64,000 nt of DNA, taken from NCBI GenBank assembly GCA_018287875.1, contig JAGVVL010000001.1:992001-1056000 (forward strand), in the 5' to 3' direction. Shown here in pieces: positions 39,832-51,715 of the stretch. Each line of letters starts with the position of its first letter. The first letter of the stretch is position 1. This DNA comes from Nigrospora sphaerica (lineage: Eukaryota > Ascomycota > Sordariomycetes > Amphisphaeriales > Apiosporaceae). The position numbers and the translations under genes were made by a program. The notes under the pieces are model-generated. The model did no database searches. It was not told where the DNA came from and was given only the letters and a program-made list of their open reading frames with translations.

Positions 39832-42800
39832 GGACCGGGAAACAACGGCAAATTCGACGATGTGCCCGGTGCGGCTCGTATGAGGATTCCAAGGTGAAGA
39901 TGTAAAGGTACCGCGCGCCGTAAGTTGGGTCAGTCCACCCACAAAAGGCCCTTTCTCTTCACGCGGTTTGAGAAATACGGGCTAATGAGTCATCGTGTCA
40001 TCAGATCCACTTGCGTGGGAGGCGGACGCCCGTTATAGGAAAGGGCATTGAAATATACTGTAACGAGTTCTAACGTCATGCATCAAGTATTCAATATCTA
40101 GGTATGACTAGCATGTTCACCATGTTTCCTGATACGATACCCGACTGGCTCGGGAAGCATTTTTATCAAGGCATTCGTACCGAAGCCTCGTCGTGTGCGT
40201 CGGGCGCAATATGGTTCCTTCGTGTAAGCACATATTCCGCAAGCATATGGCAGGTCAACCAACAGCGGCGAGGTTTGACAGTTTTCCCAACCTGTTATGA
40301 GTCGTTACCCAAGTATTCATTCACGCCATTCTTAAGGGAACCCCCCTGCACATACATTCAGGCTACACGAGGGGGGGGGCAGTCTTGAGTCCTCCAAGGA
40401 ACGGAGTCTCGGCTCTCCAGGTAAGAACCGAGGCGAGTCGTCGAGGGGACATGACGGAACGCGGTCACGCAGCGCCCGGACGATGCGAGAAAGCGTGATG
40501 GCCAACCGCAGACCACCCTTCTCCGGCGCTTCCCAACGCCCCTTGCCGGCACCCGGCCCGGCTCGCCCGGTTGCTGACGCTGGGGAAACAGCAGCGACCA
40601 GCGGCCCCTTCTTTTCCCGGGGGGGGGGGATCTTGTGCAAATTATGAGAATAAAGACACCTCCGTGAGGGGTTGGGCCCGAATGCGCAGTATTCGCTCAC
40701 TTTCGAGTCCAAAGGAAAGCAAGCATTGGCCTGGTTCGGCGAGGAAGGACCGACCGAGTCCTTCTGTCGTGACGTGCTTTCATGTGCTGTTTGACACGAC
40801 GCCCACACCCATCATTCATCCATCAAGAACATGATAAGACATCTCCACGTACAGCAGTTCGCATATACTACTACGACGGCCAGTCTGTTGACCAGCCCGC
40901 AGTATTCTCGTGGTTGGTGCGATGCTACTGTGCCACGCGCTGTCACTCCAGGAACCCAGCATGCAATTTACCCCGACTGGCGTCCCGCCGGTGGTCATCC
41001 CAGACAAGTTGCAATCCGGCGGTTTGCGGGCGTTGAGCTGTGACACAATCTTCCTAACCTCTGACGACCATCAATTTAGACCTTCATAGTCGACGCTTGA
41101 TACCCATTTCCTCAGCTGCATCGACACTAGTTGGACACATCCCTCGACGAATCCGTGAGACCATCCGGCATGGACGGGGCCGTGTCTCAGTTTCTGACAT
41201 GCGATCGAAAATGGACTACGTCATCTCAGTGTTAACGCATCATCACAATACACGACCCTTAGTGTGCCAAAAGACTGGCAAGAGATGGTCGTCCCAGAAC
41301 TTCATCACCGGCCACCAGCCAACCTCTCAGGTACCGCATGCCTGGATGTACCGAGTCGCGTAGTCGGCGAGGATCGGTCGCTGATCGTTTGGTTGTTTGA
41401 TTGCCTTGTGCCGACCCAGCGCCGGCCTCGAGATTCGTTTGTATCGCTCGCGTCGTCTCGGGTGGCCTTTCCATCTTCCGACCGATTGTCGGCGATGCCT
41501 CCTTGCCTGCGTACTGAGGCTCCCCCTCCCGTCTACCCTCGGTCGCGGCTTCGGCTTGTGTTTCCACGTAGGGCGGGCCGGCGAGCGGACGCGGACGGAA
41601 TGGAACCCCATCCCCTCGCGGGCCTCGACAGCCCAACGAGGTTCCAACCCCCCCCCTTACCCGGATGCTGTGTCAAGTATCCTTCGCAGACGCGCCTCCG
41701 TCGACATCAGCAGTTGCTCACCAATCCAGTCGCGCCTAGTCATCATGATGAACAGGTCGTCGGCGATCCCGTGTGACAGAGGATTCGGATTGGTCGTGGG
41801 CTCATCCAGCACCTCGCCGGTGCAGCGGATTTGCCACCCGAGCATTCGTTCGGACGGACCAAAGGGTGACGGCAAGATGCTCAAGACGAGGATAAGGTTA
41901 TTGCTCAAGGACCCTAACACGCCACTCCTACCCCTCCGTGTGTGTGCAGACAGGCAGTCACGAACCAACTAAACCAGGGCAGACACACCCTAGGGTACAA
42001 TATCTTGGCGGTGGGCGGCCATCGAAAACTGGAAGAAAGCCGCTGTGCCCATTTGCTTTCCCGGCCGGCGCGGTACCGTAAACTGGCTGGCGTAACGAAA
42101 CAAGCGCGGCATCGACGGCGGCAAGCGCTGCTGCGGGGTTCGATCGGCGACGCGGCGGCGGACCGGGGGCGCCAGGGCTGGACCGCGTATGGATCTAATG
42201 CCTGGCAGGCCGGCAAAACTTCTGAGAATGGGCGTCCGTGGCGGACAGAGACGTTCCTCGGACGTGACCTGCACGCCGTAGCTCGCCCAAGTCAACCCCC
42301 CCTATCGCCTGCGCGGCCAGCTCTTGCTGATGACATCATCGCCCTGGGATGAGGTTAGGAACGCGGTGGAGCGCGTGCGGCGATAGAACGCCAGCTTGCG
42401 TGTATGATGACCAATTCGCGTACGCCAAAGATCGCTGCAGGAGGGCCGGCCAATCGCTTGCGTTGCCCGGGGTCTTTCAAGGGGGGAACGAAAGCCACGG
42501 ACAGCAAAGTCGTGACGGATGATCGTGGTCAGATTCATACCACGTATCCCGTAGCGAGGATAGCCGGGGCCTAAAACCCATCACCAACCTGGCGGGCCTC
42601 CAGTACTCGAATGGGGATGGACGCTTGCGTCGTCCTCGAGGGCGCCCTTCTTCAACATGAGATCTATGCGGAGGCGACTGCAGCCGGGGCGGGTACCACA
42701 AGGACCAGTCCGACGTAAGGGTAGACGCGGCAGCAGAATGCCATCGTTCGCGTGAAGGAAGAATGGCAAGGCCGACACCAGGCATACAAACAGCGGCGAT

Positions 42801-45642
42801 CAAGGACTTCCAGGCAGCTTGAAGGGCCGAGAGAACGGGTTGGCAGCAGCAGGGAACACGGTGGCGGCGGCGGCAAGATGCCCCTCAAGGACAAATTAAG
42901 AGTAGGGCTGGGCTGTATTCGCCGTGCTGGGTCCCCCCTTCCTTACAAGGCAGTAGATGTCGATAGGCCTGCAGGGCATCATGCAAATATCCCAAGTTAG
43001 ATGCTGAGTGCCATGCGCACCACGCAGCGCAGGCGGGCGATCCGTGGGCCTGGAGGTCTGTTCATGCCCAAGCCCTGGCGGACGAACGGGGCAGCGGGCG
43101 GACGAGCAGCGTCCGCACAGGGCAGTGCCCCTCCCTCCCCTTCGCTCCCATATTACGGAAGGGGCACTGCGAGATTTGTGGCCGATATTTCCCATTCAGG
43201 GTCCCGCGTGGATCTTCCGTCGATGCCCGCCTTCTGCTCGCTCACTAACACGGAAGCGGGATCTCACCTGAGGGGGGTGGTGTGGTGAGATGACCTTTCC
43301 CCCCCCTTCCTCCACCATTCGATCCTTTCTCCTCCTTGCCAGCCAGGACGAGGTCGACAGAAGCGAGAACGAGAACAAGTGAGAGGCCTCGATCGTTTTG
43401 CGGCCAAGCGCGGAGGGTCAGCTATGGCGACTGTGGAGGCCCCAACGAGCAAAAGCCGCGTGTCCCTGAGGGAAGCCTCGTAATTTCGACCCGGTTTAAA
43501 CGGGCGCCGGCCGGCCGGGGCGACCGGGATGCCAGCAAAAAGAGCGGCCAGAGCCTGGCTTCGAGACCGACGGATCAACCCGAAGAATGCCGCATCGGGG
43601 CGACTGCGCCTGACACCATTCCGATGCGTTGCAATGCGCGAGACCGAACGTGGGTGTCAAGAGAGGGAGAGTGTGAGTGTGTAGGGCTGTCTCGGCGACT
43701 CAACACGATGCGGACGGCCGGCCATCGACCGTCGGCTAGACTTAGTTTCTTGGCCAACTGGTCAGGCAGCAAGCGTCACGGTGGCCACGATGTGCACGAT
43801 GCAAGAATCGACTAAGCACCGGCGGGTCGCCCGCTACGGAGTCACGAAGTGTACTTGCAGCATTCGGGGTAACCACGGGATAGAGAAGTGGCTGGTCCCT
43901 TTTTTTTTCCTGGCTCCCCAGCCAGCCCGACGAGGGGAGAGCGGGTTTGGGCGGCACTTGCCAGGCTTCGCGATGGGGGAGGACTTCCCCGTACTATAGT
44001 GGCGCTAGGCGTAGTGATGTGACGACGTGAGGCTTCGCCGGCTTGGCACAGCAAGCGGCCGACGACGGGTTGCTGGTCAAGACGGCAGGACGGTACGAGG
44101 TGAACAGCAAGCTACGCACCAAGACAGTTAGACGGCCTCGACGGCGCCGGCGTCGTGTCTGGTTGATGTGGGCGGGCGCGGGTGCGGGCTTTTTGGCGTT
44201 GGCGGTTCGGGCGCCAACAGCGACACGGCCCCTGGCGCGCTTCGGGGTTGAGAAATATGTATTCGGTATTCTCGTGTAGGCAGCCGAGGGTGACTCGGTG
44301 TGTGAAGCCAGTTAGGTAAGCAAGAAGCTGGGGTCCTTGGCATCATCTACATACAGGTACTACATTCGCATGACACGGGGAGGCAGGCCTTCCCAGCATC
44401 CGTACCGATGACGGGAAGCATCGGCCAGTCGTATCTGCGCATGCCTTATTCCGCCCGCATACGAGGATTCAAGTTGGGTGCGGAGTGCATCAGGTAAACT
44501 ACCTCAGCTGCCAGGTTGTACACATATGGCCCATGTTATCGTGTTGGCGGCGGCTGCCGTCGTCGATGGAGTAGGCAGTTTTGCCCAGTTGAGAAATCGA
44601 AGCGGCCCCGGTTCGAGCAGGCCTGCTCAGGGAGATCGGCGACCCGGGATTCCTGCTTAAGCCGTTTGACTGCCGGCCGGCCCCCCAGCCCCAGCGCTCA
44701 AGACGGAGTTACAGACAAGAAGAAGGAAAAAGCTCGTGTTGTCAAACGGGACCTAGCCAGGTAGCCCTTGGTCTGCTTCCTCTTGTCACAGCATCCATTT
44801 CCCCGTCGCCCTTCGTTCCCTCGTCGGCGGGGGCGCCTGCGCCGTGCTGTCCAAACATAAAAGCAAATGTAATAAGCAAACCCTTTCCTTCAGGTGGTTA
44901 ATCAACCCCCTTCCATCAATCCTTGGGGACGGACGGATAGATTTACTCCGTACTGCCATGTGTATGGCGGCTGCGGTGTGCCGGAGTATCCCCGCCCGGT
45001 CGGGTTCCCCGTCCAGTCCGACTGTGTGTCCTGTGCAGCCTCCCGAAATTGATTTCAAGGGTCTCTCATTCGGGAGGGGGGGCCATCGCGATGGACGTGA
45101 CCCTAACGAGGCTGTGCTGCCCAGGAGGAGGAGTGGCAGCCACGGCACGAGCCCGTACTTTTAGCAATTAATTGCCCCCTTCCCAGATGACATTAGGGAG
45201 GATCTTCCACGTTTGGCACGCACCCGTTGGGGGGGGTCCCGCCTTGCGACGGTCAGGCGGGAAGAGAGGCAATCGGTCGTGTCGAGAGATTGCTTCTTCG
45301 GCCTGGCTGGGAAACATGGCGCCCTCCGTACGCAAGCCACCACCAGTCAGCCGGCTCTGCTCCGTGTGTGCCGCCTTGTACGGACATTCCCAAAAACATG
45401 TATGCGCTAACACACACCTCTCATCCTCGTGTAAAGGCTCGTACTAATGCATGCATGTATGCACATCCTCCTGGGTGTCAAGGGCTCTTCTTCGTGGGGG
45501 CATCTGGTGCAACACCCACATCACATCCTCCCGTCCCATCTCTACCACGTACCTCGTCCCACCTTGGGTCCAGGATGCTATCCTTACGGGGGGACACTCC
45601 TTGTCGTCGAATGTACCTGAGGCGACGTCGCGTTTGGGCGCG

Positions 45643-45649
45643 AGGTAGC

Positions 45650-45683
<34 letters not shown>

Positions 45684-45691
45684 CCGTCCGG
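45643..45691. repeat. CAG-repeat cassette, copy 1 (10 units)
   Basis: AGGTAGCA, then ten AGC units, then AACCCGTCCGG. The flanks are shared with copy 2 about 0.94 kb downstream. Confidence 0.85.
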
Positions 45692-46584
45692 GTCCGTAGG
45701 AAGGGAAGAACGGGCTGGAGCGGACGGGATGTGGGTGTGCACACCGCATACATGCAGGTCTACGTGCAAGTGTGCATGCCTGCTCAGATGCCATACCCTT
45801 TTAGGTATCTTTTGTAGCACCCCTCACGCGACGCTGCCGCGCTCGCCGCTGCAGCTGCAAACACGCCTTTTTTGTTGTTATTGTTGCTGTATGCGCCGTC
45901 CAGCTGGGATCAGCAACACGAGCAGCCAAGGCCTTAGCACTCTATTTCTTCTGGGCTCTTCGTATCACTCGGTTTCCGATGGGCTGTTCGAGCCTCGGGT
46001 GGCTTCTGGTGTCTGGGCACCCAACCACTCACCGCGCCCATGAGCGACAACATTGCACCACACGCAAAGAACGATGGGATCAACAACAAACCAGCCTCGT
46101 GCCTCATGGTACGCTTGGTCGGCCCAGAGTTCTACGTCAAACACCCGCGGGCACCCCAGGTCCTCACGCCCGGCTGTTTCACCTTCGCGTTGACTCGGCA
46201 GCATCGTCGTCCTGGATTGCCGGCCTGGCACCAGCTTGCTATGGTCGGTACTTGCCTTGGCCCCGCCATGCCTGTCCTTCGTCGCGTGCATGTGCATCCC
46301 AGAAGAACCTTATGCTGCTAACCGTTGCCTACAAACACTGCCCGAACCTGGCTTTTTCTTATGCGTGCCATCGGCCAACATCACCACGCTGGCGTTTGGG
46401 CGTCCATTTTGCCTCCGGTGACATACCAGCAGCCCGTCGTCCAAGCCGACGATGGACGTTCAATGTCAGTATGCTGACGTCTTGGGCGGGCAGCAGGGCG
46501 AGCAGGGGCTGCACGCAGCAGCACTGCCAGGTCCTCCACCGCCGCCGTCGGTGAGCCGTACCAGCGCGATAAGCCGCAGCAGGT

Positions 46585-46621
46585 AGGTAGCAAGCAGCAG
46601 CAGCAGCAGCAACCCGTTCGG
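46585..46621. repeat. CAG-repeat cassette, copy 2 (6 units)
   Basis: AGGTAGCA, then six AGC units, then AACCCGTTCGG. The right flank differs from copy 1 by one base. Confidence 0.85.
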
Positions 46622-47605
46622 AAGCGTCGCGATTGGCACACCAAAAGACCGAGGCCGGAGCGCGCTGCTGAAATCGGAATAGGTTTTGGAGGGAGGTGGT
46701 GTTGCCACGCGGCTTTGCATAAGAATCAAATGCTGGGCAGCTACAAACCACTGCGCAGAATGCAGGCCTGGCTGACGCTTGAAACGAGCGAGTCCAGGTC
46801 TCGTCGTGTGCCCAAGGAAAAAGCCAAGCAGCCAAGGCAGCCAGTCAGGCACCCCAACATCACCCCCCCGCCTGGCCGCCCTCTTGGTTTTTTTTAACCC
46901 CTCGCTCTCGCTTCACCTCTTCTCGTTATTCCCGCAGCCGTCGCCCAACGCAGGTATGGATACCGGTTCTCGTAGAAGGGGGGCTGGGTGGTGATGGTAC
47001 TGCCTCTGAGCTGTGTGTGCCCCGGAGTACATGCTCTGCGGTCGTGGGGTGGGTGAGGGAAGGGAATAACAGGTGCTCTGGATATTGATGCTTCGGTATC
47101 CCGGTATACGCTTGTTTGTGCACGCCCAGATCTGGCGGTTATGCAGACGCGTCCACCCCTTCCCCCCCCAAGCTCAAGCCCAAGCGGTGCTGTAAGTACA
47201 GATGAACAGGGCTCTCGATTGTCCATCCTTTTCCATTCTTTCCAGGGTTCAGTCCGGACTGATTGCATGGCCAATAAGGCTTTGCCGTCGGCCCCGTTCC
47301 CCAGATGTCTCGAGCGGCTATTGGCCTCTGCCTCGTCGCGCTAGGCCGTGAACAACCAAGTGACTGGGCGATGCTACTGTGCAAAAAGGCACATGTACCC
47401 TTTGCAGGGGGGGGAACCCAGCCAAAGCCGCTGCCAGAAACGCAGGTACAAGTGTACGCACTCTGCGGTCGGCTCTCCTAAATGCGGCAACGATGTGCGT
47501 CGCCTCCTTGTTCGAGGTAATTTCCCGCGCTCTCGCTTGCGCCGTTGGTCCAGTCAGACCAGTCGACCTGCCTCTCCACCCGCGCTCCACTTGCACTCTC
47601 GAGCC

Positions 47606-47788
47606 ATGGCCTCGACTGCCAAGCCTGGTCTGCTGGGCTGCCGTGCCGCTGCTCTCGTCTCCAGGCCCTCCAGGCTCACTCTCCCTCCCTTTTCTTCCCA
47701 CTCACTCCTGGGCCCTCGTCGTCTAGCAAAACCAACTCCAGTCTCTCTTCTCGCGCTTCGCCCGGCATCCACTCCCTTCCTCGTCTGA
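47606..47788 (+). other. Candidate upstream ORF (60 codons) in the leader of the WSC gene
   Basis: An ATG in good context (GCCATGG) opens a 60-codon frame, MASTAKPGLLGCRAA onward, rich in Arg, Ser, Pro and Leu and lacking acidic residues, like a mitochondrial presequence. It ends without a following domain. It lies about 0.95 kb upstream of the WSC start and may be a uORF or chance. Confidence 0.2.
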
Positions 47789-48562
47789 TCTCGACCTTGC
47801 CTATCTCTCGTTTCGGCCCTGAGATCTTTCCCTCCTTTCCCTTCTGCCGTCGGCAAGTATCATACATACCTCCCTCCCTCCTACACCAGCGCACACAGAC
47901 ACACACAACCTTCTCGTCGTGTGTCAGCGTTATCCCTCAGATCAGACCGGCCCCGTCTCATCCTCTAACCACTCGACCGAGCCACTTGTCGTGTTGGTTA
48001 GCCAGGGCGGTCGACTAGTCATCCGGTCCGGTAGCTGCTTCCATACCAGCCGACCGTAGCATTCAACCGGTCTCAACCTTCACTCAATACCACCGAAGAC
48101 GGCGTTTCTTCTCCCCCTGTTGAGGACTCGACGGTTTATTTGTCGACATCTGGTTGGAATCAAGGGTCATCGCCGCCGAATCTAGGAACAAGGGATCTGG
48201 TCACCACATATTGCCGACTGCTCAAACAAAGAAAAACTTCGGATCGGTTCTATCAACGGCCCACCAAGGGAATAGAAGAAAGCAGCGCCATCAACGTTTA
48301 CCCCGTCGCCCGCCAGTCTAGGAACCTCGGTTGCTCCCGCATCGTTCCATCATCCCGACGGTGCAATCGACCGCGGTTTGAATGAGAGAGCCGGCAACCT
48401 AGCTTCATCTCATTCCTCAATCTTACCACGAGTGGAATCCTCCCCGCCTGTTCATTCAGAACACCTTTTTTTAAACGCTTTCTCGAGTCGCTGAGCGGTT
48501 TGAGGGCCTCTTTAAACCACGTTCTCTGTTTTTCATTCCGAATCACATACATCTCAGTCACC

Positions 48563-49491
48563 ATGTCGCTGAGACTTTGGGCTGTAACAGCGCTGCTGGC
48601 GGTCTCGCCGCTTGTGTCGGCTGTCGGCCAGCAGAAGGCCCCTCAACAGCCTATCCTCGGTACCGATACCGTTCACGGGTGCTACAGCTCAAAAGGCAGC
48701 ATGACGAAGGAGGGATCCGGCCAATTCATGTCCCAGGGTGAATGTGCCAAGGCCTGCCGCAACTTAAAGAAGCCTGTCGGAGCGACCTCATCGTCGGATT
48801 GTTACTGCGGTGATAAATACCCGCCGAAGACCACTCTGACCAAAGACGAAGACTGCTCGGAGCCTTGCCCTGGATTCGACGAGGATGCTTGTGGCGGACT
48901 GAACACCTACACCGTGTATAACATCGGTGTTCGTGTGTCGGTAGCCGATGACGAGGAACCGTCGTCAACGTCATCAGCGGGCCCCGCAAAGACTTCGGCC
49001 GCCTCGACCGTTGTCACCGTCTCTGGTATGTGATGCCTCGATCGGCTCTCTATGTTTCAACGACAGGGCTGACCAGATGTTTAGAAACCCCCACTGCTAC
49101 CAACGATCCGCAGCAGGGGAGCGGCGGCTCGACCAACACGGTCGGAATTGCTGTTGGTGTTGTCGTTGGTCTTCTGGTCGTGGGCGCCATCGGTGGCGCC
49201 ATTTTCTTTGTATTCCGCCGCAAGAGGAACGCTGAGATCGAGGAGGAGCACCGACGAAACGCCGCCGTGAACGCCTTTATTGCTGGTGGCAAGCCCCCAT
49301 CCAGCAGCGGCGGTCTTTCCCTCTCTGACCAGCGCCTCGACCCCGTCATTGCCCACCGGAGACAGTCCGACGGCAGCATTGCGGACAACGAGGACTACTC
49401 GCGCAGGATCCTTAGGGTGTGTACACTCCCGTGGAAAACCAGACGTGTCGTGTGCATTTCACTAACAGGCTAGCAGGTCACCAACGCATGA
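48563..49491 (+). CDS. WSC-domain cell-wall stress sensor-like protein, 3 exons, 269 aa
   Basis: Exons are 48563-49025, 49085-49416 and 49477-49491; GT-AG introns join TVS|ETP and ILR|VTNA-stop. A signal peptide covers residues 1-20. One WSC domain follows (about 37-118), with eight cysteines (40, 61, 65, 80, 82, 98, 102, 110) and the signature HGCYSS...SSDCYCGD. Then come a Ser/Thr-rich linker (likely O-mannosylated), a membrane helix at about 174-198 (GIAVGVVVGLLVVGAIGGAI) ending in FRRKR, and a cytoplasmic tail with AVNAFIAGGKPPSSSGG, RLDP and a tyrosine-containing NEDYSRRILR near the end. This is the architecture of Wsc1/Slg1-type sensors, which report wall stress to the Rho1/PKC pathway. 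The tiny last exon encodes only VTNA. The start is the first ATG before the signal peptide. Confidence 0.93.
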
Positions 49492-51715
49492 GCAACATAA
49501 TCAGATCCTTTTACCCGGAGCGGATTATGACGAACGAATGAATTCGAGTTGTACCTCCTCCTGTTCCTCATTGGCATCTTCGGCGTTATTTGTGGCGGTG
49601 TCTCTCATAAAAGAAGGGTCGATCTCAACCCGTGGATTTTCCTGGTGTTAGCTGTGAATTGCAGGCCGAAAGAATTTATCCGCCTTTGTCTGGCGTTCGA
49701 AATGGGATACCGGTCTCATCTACCGCATCACAGGCCACACCGCCGTCCTCTCCTTCCCCCCAACCACCGCCGTCTCGGGAGCATCTTTAACACCATTACG
49801 CATCCGGACGGCACCTTACCTATTGAATTCACGGCGAAATGCTTGAGGCCGCAAGCCCCGGGGGTTATGAGGGTCATCACCGTGGTTTCGCAGAGATACC
49901 AGGGCCCGATCCACGCGACCGGCCCCCTTGAAACGAAACGATATATAATTGGCGATCCTACTGCACCAGAACCTCATACCAACGGAATTCATGGGCAGAG
50001 GATGCCGCCTGTCTTTGAGAGACAAATAGTTCGCTCGGTGATAGAGGTGTGAAGAAAGCACTAACAAGCATAGAGGTATTTCACTGTATATTTACTCAGA
50101 TAGTCCAAATACATCTGGACTCGATTTCACGTTCTGTGCCATGTGCCGGCCACGTCGCTTCCCGCTCGCGTGCTGCTTGCCTTCCGGGGGAAAGGCGGAG
50201 GTCCGACGTGCCGCCCGATATTGGCAGGGCGTGTACAACGTGTATAATTAGGCCATTTGGGGAGATGGGGGGGGGGGAATGGTGACACACGAGCTGTACC
50301 ATGCGGCCCAGTGTTAGATAGCAAGGCCCAAAGATAGCGGGAAGATCATAATCTTCAACTGTGCCGTGGCAGTGGACGGCAGTGGGCATTGTCAAAACAT
50401 CAAACCCCGCTCTTTTTGTGACGATCGTTGCTGGGTTCCCCATCCCTTTCCCGGACGGGCGCCTATGCGGGAAGAAACAGTGGTATAGCTTGTGGTGCCT
50501 TGGTCGCAGCACTAATCAAATGCAGATGACGTTGCGTTTCACAGAGGCGACCGGCGCGCACATACATGGTCTTCGCGGGTTTGGATGGCAAGCGCGGTCT
50601 CCTGGCAATCTTGTAGGAAGCACGGCATCGTCCCACGGCCGGGCTGCTGGGCGACCCGTGACCAGCGCGCCCACGCACGTCGGGAGCCCGGCCCTTTTGA
50701 CGTTGGGATCGACCGGTTCTGAAACGCATAGCACTCTCGTCGGCGGACTGGTCAACTTCCAACGGGGGTACGCCGAGTTTCACTCTGCACCCACGCCCGC
50801 ATGAGCCCGGGAATATCACCAGGAAACGCAGGACGGACAGAAGGGCCTGCCGGAACGAGGAGTCAGGGCCGTGGATGACGACGGGGAGGGCCCACGGCGG
50901 CCTAGTATTCTTTGTTTCACGCACGCGAGGCTAAGCTCGTCCCATTCGGTCAGAGTTTGTCTTATGGCCGGGACTTGGCTATTTTCAAGCAGGTCTCGAT
51001 GACATAAGGGGGAGAGGCAGGGCGTGAGTGCGTATTGGGCGAACCGTGGGCGTCACTTGTTCTCGTAGACGCTGGAAACGCCTGGCTTCCTCGGCGCGGC
51101 AACTCTGGCCGTAACAAGTGTTGACCTCCGGGTCCATGTGACGCTCGGAATTCGGCATCAGCCTGTCGACCTTTTTGGCTTCCCACGGAACGAGGCTGGC
51201 TTAACATATCGTGGCGCCGTTGCCAAGGCCCACCCACTCAGTCGTGCTTAAGGTGGAAGAGGTTACCTAGGCGTTAGGGAGAAGCAGCTGCCAGCTGAGA
51301 ACAGCTGACGCTAGTCACCGTTCCCACCAGGCTCCCCAGCGCAGCTGTAAATTTCCCAAGGCCCCTGCCGAAGAAGTAAAGAGGTAGTCACATGATGTCG
51401 CCCAAGCAACGCCAGGCTCTGGCGCGTCAAGCTCCTCCAGCGGTAGCAACCTCGCGTCACTTTGATTGCGACAAAAGCCAACGTGCAAACGCCAGAAACC
51501 CAGCGCTTCTCGGCATTCGGGCCCACCGCATCGCCTTGTCCGTGATGTCTGGCATCCACAAGCTTTCCACGCTGGTCCGAGATTGAAATCCCATCTCAAG
51601 CTCGCCCGCCCGCCCGCCCCAACACCCAGGTCACACACAAACCTGGTCGTCTGCGATCCACTGCCCATCTCACCTCTCCGCTAGCCTTTCACCGTCCCCA
51701 ATCGCGACGGCCGCG
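49492..51715. other. Intergenic, WSC gene to NUP37
   Basis: No supported gene. A lower-GC open frame at 49702-50052 (116 codons from its ATG) is discussed in the findings. Confidence 0.45.

Larger units (their letters stand above)
39832..48562. other. Gene-poor intergenic region, 8.7 kb
   Basis: The longest stretch without a supported gene. It holds paired CAG-repeat cassettes, a short protein-like minus-strand frame near 41657-41842 and the probable long leader of the WSC gene (see findings). No tRNA seen. Confidence 0.5.
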
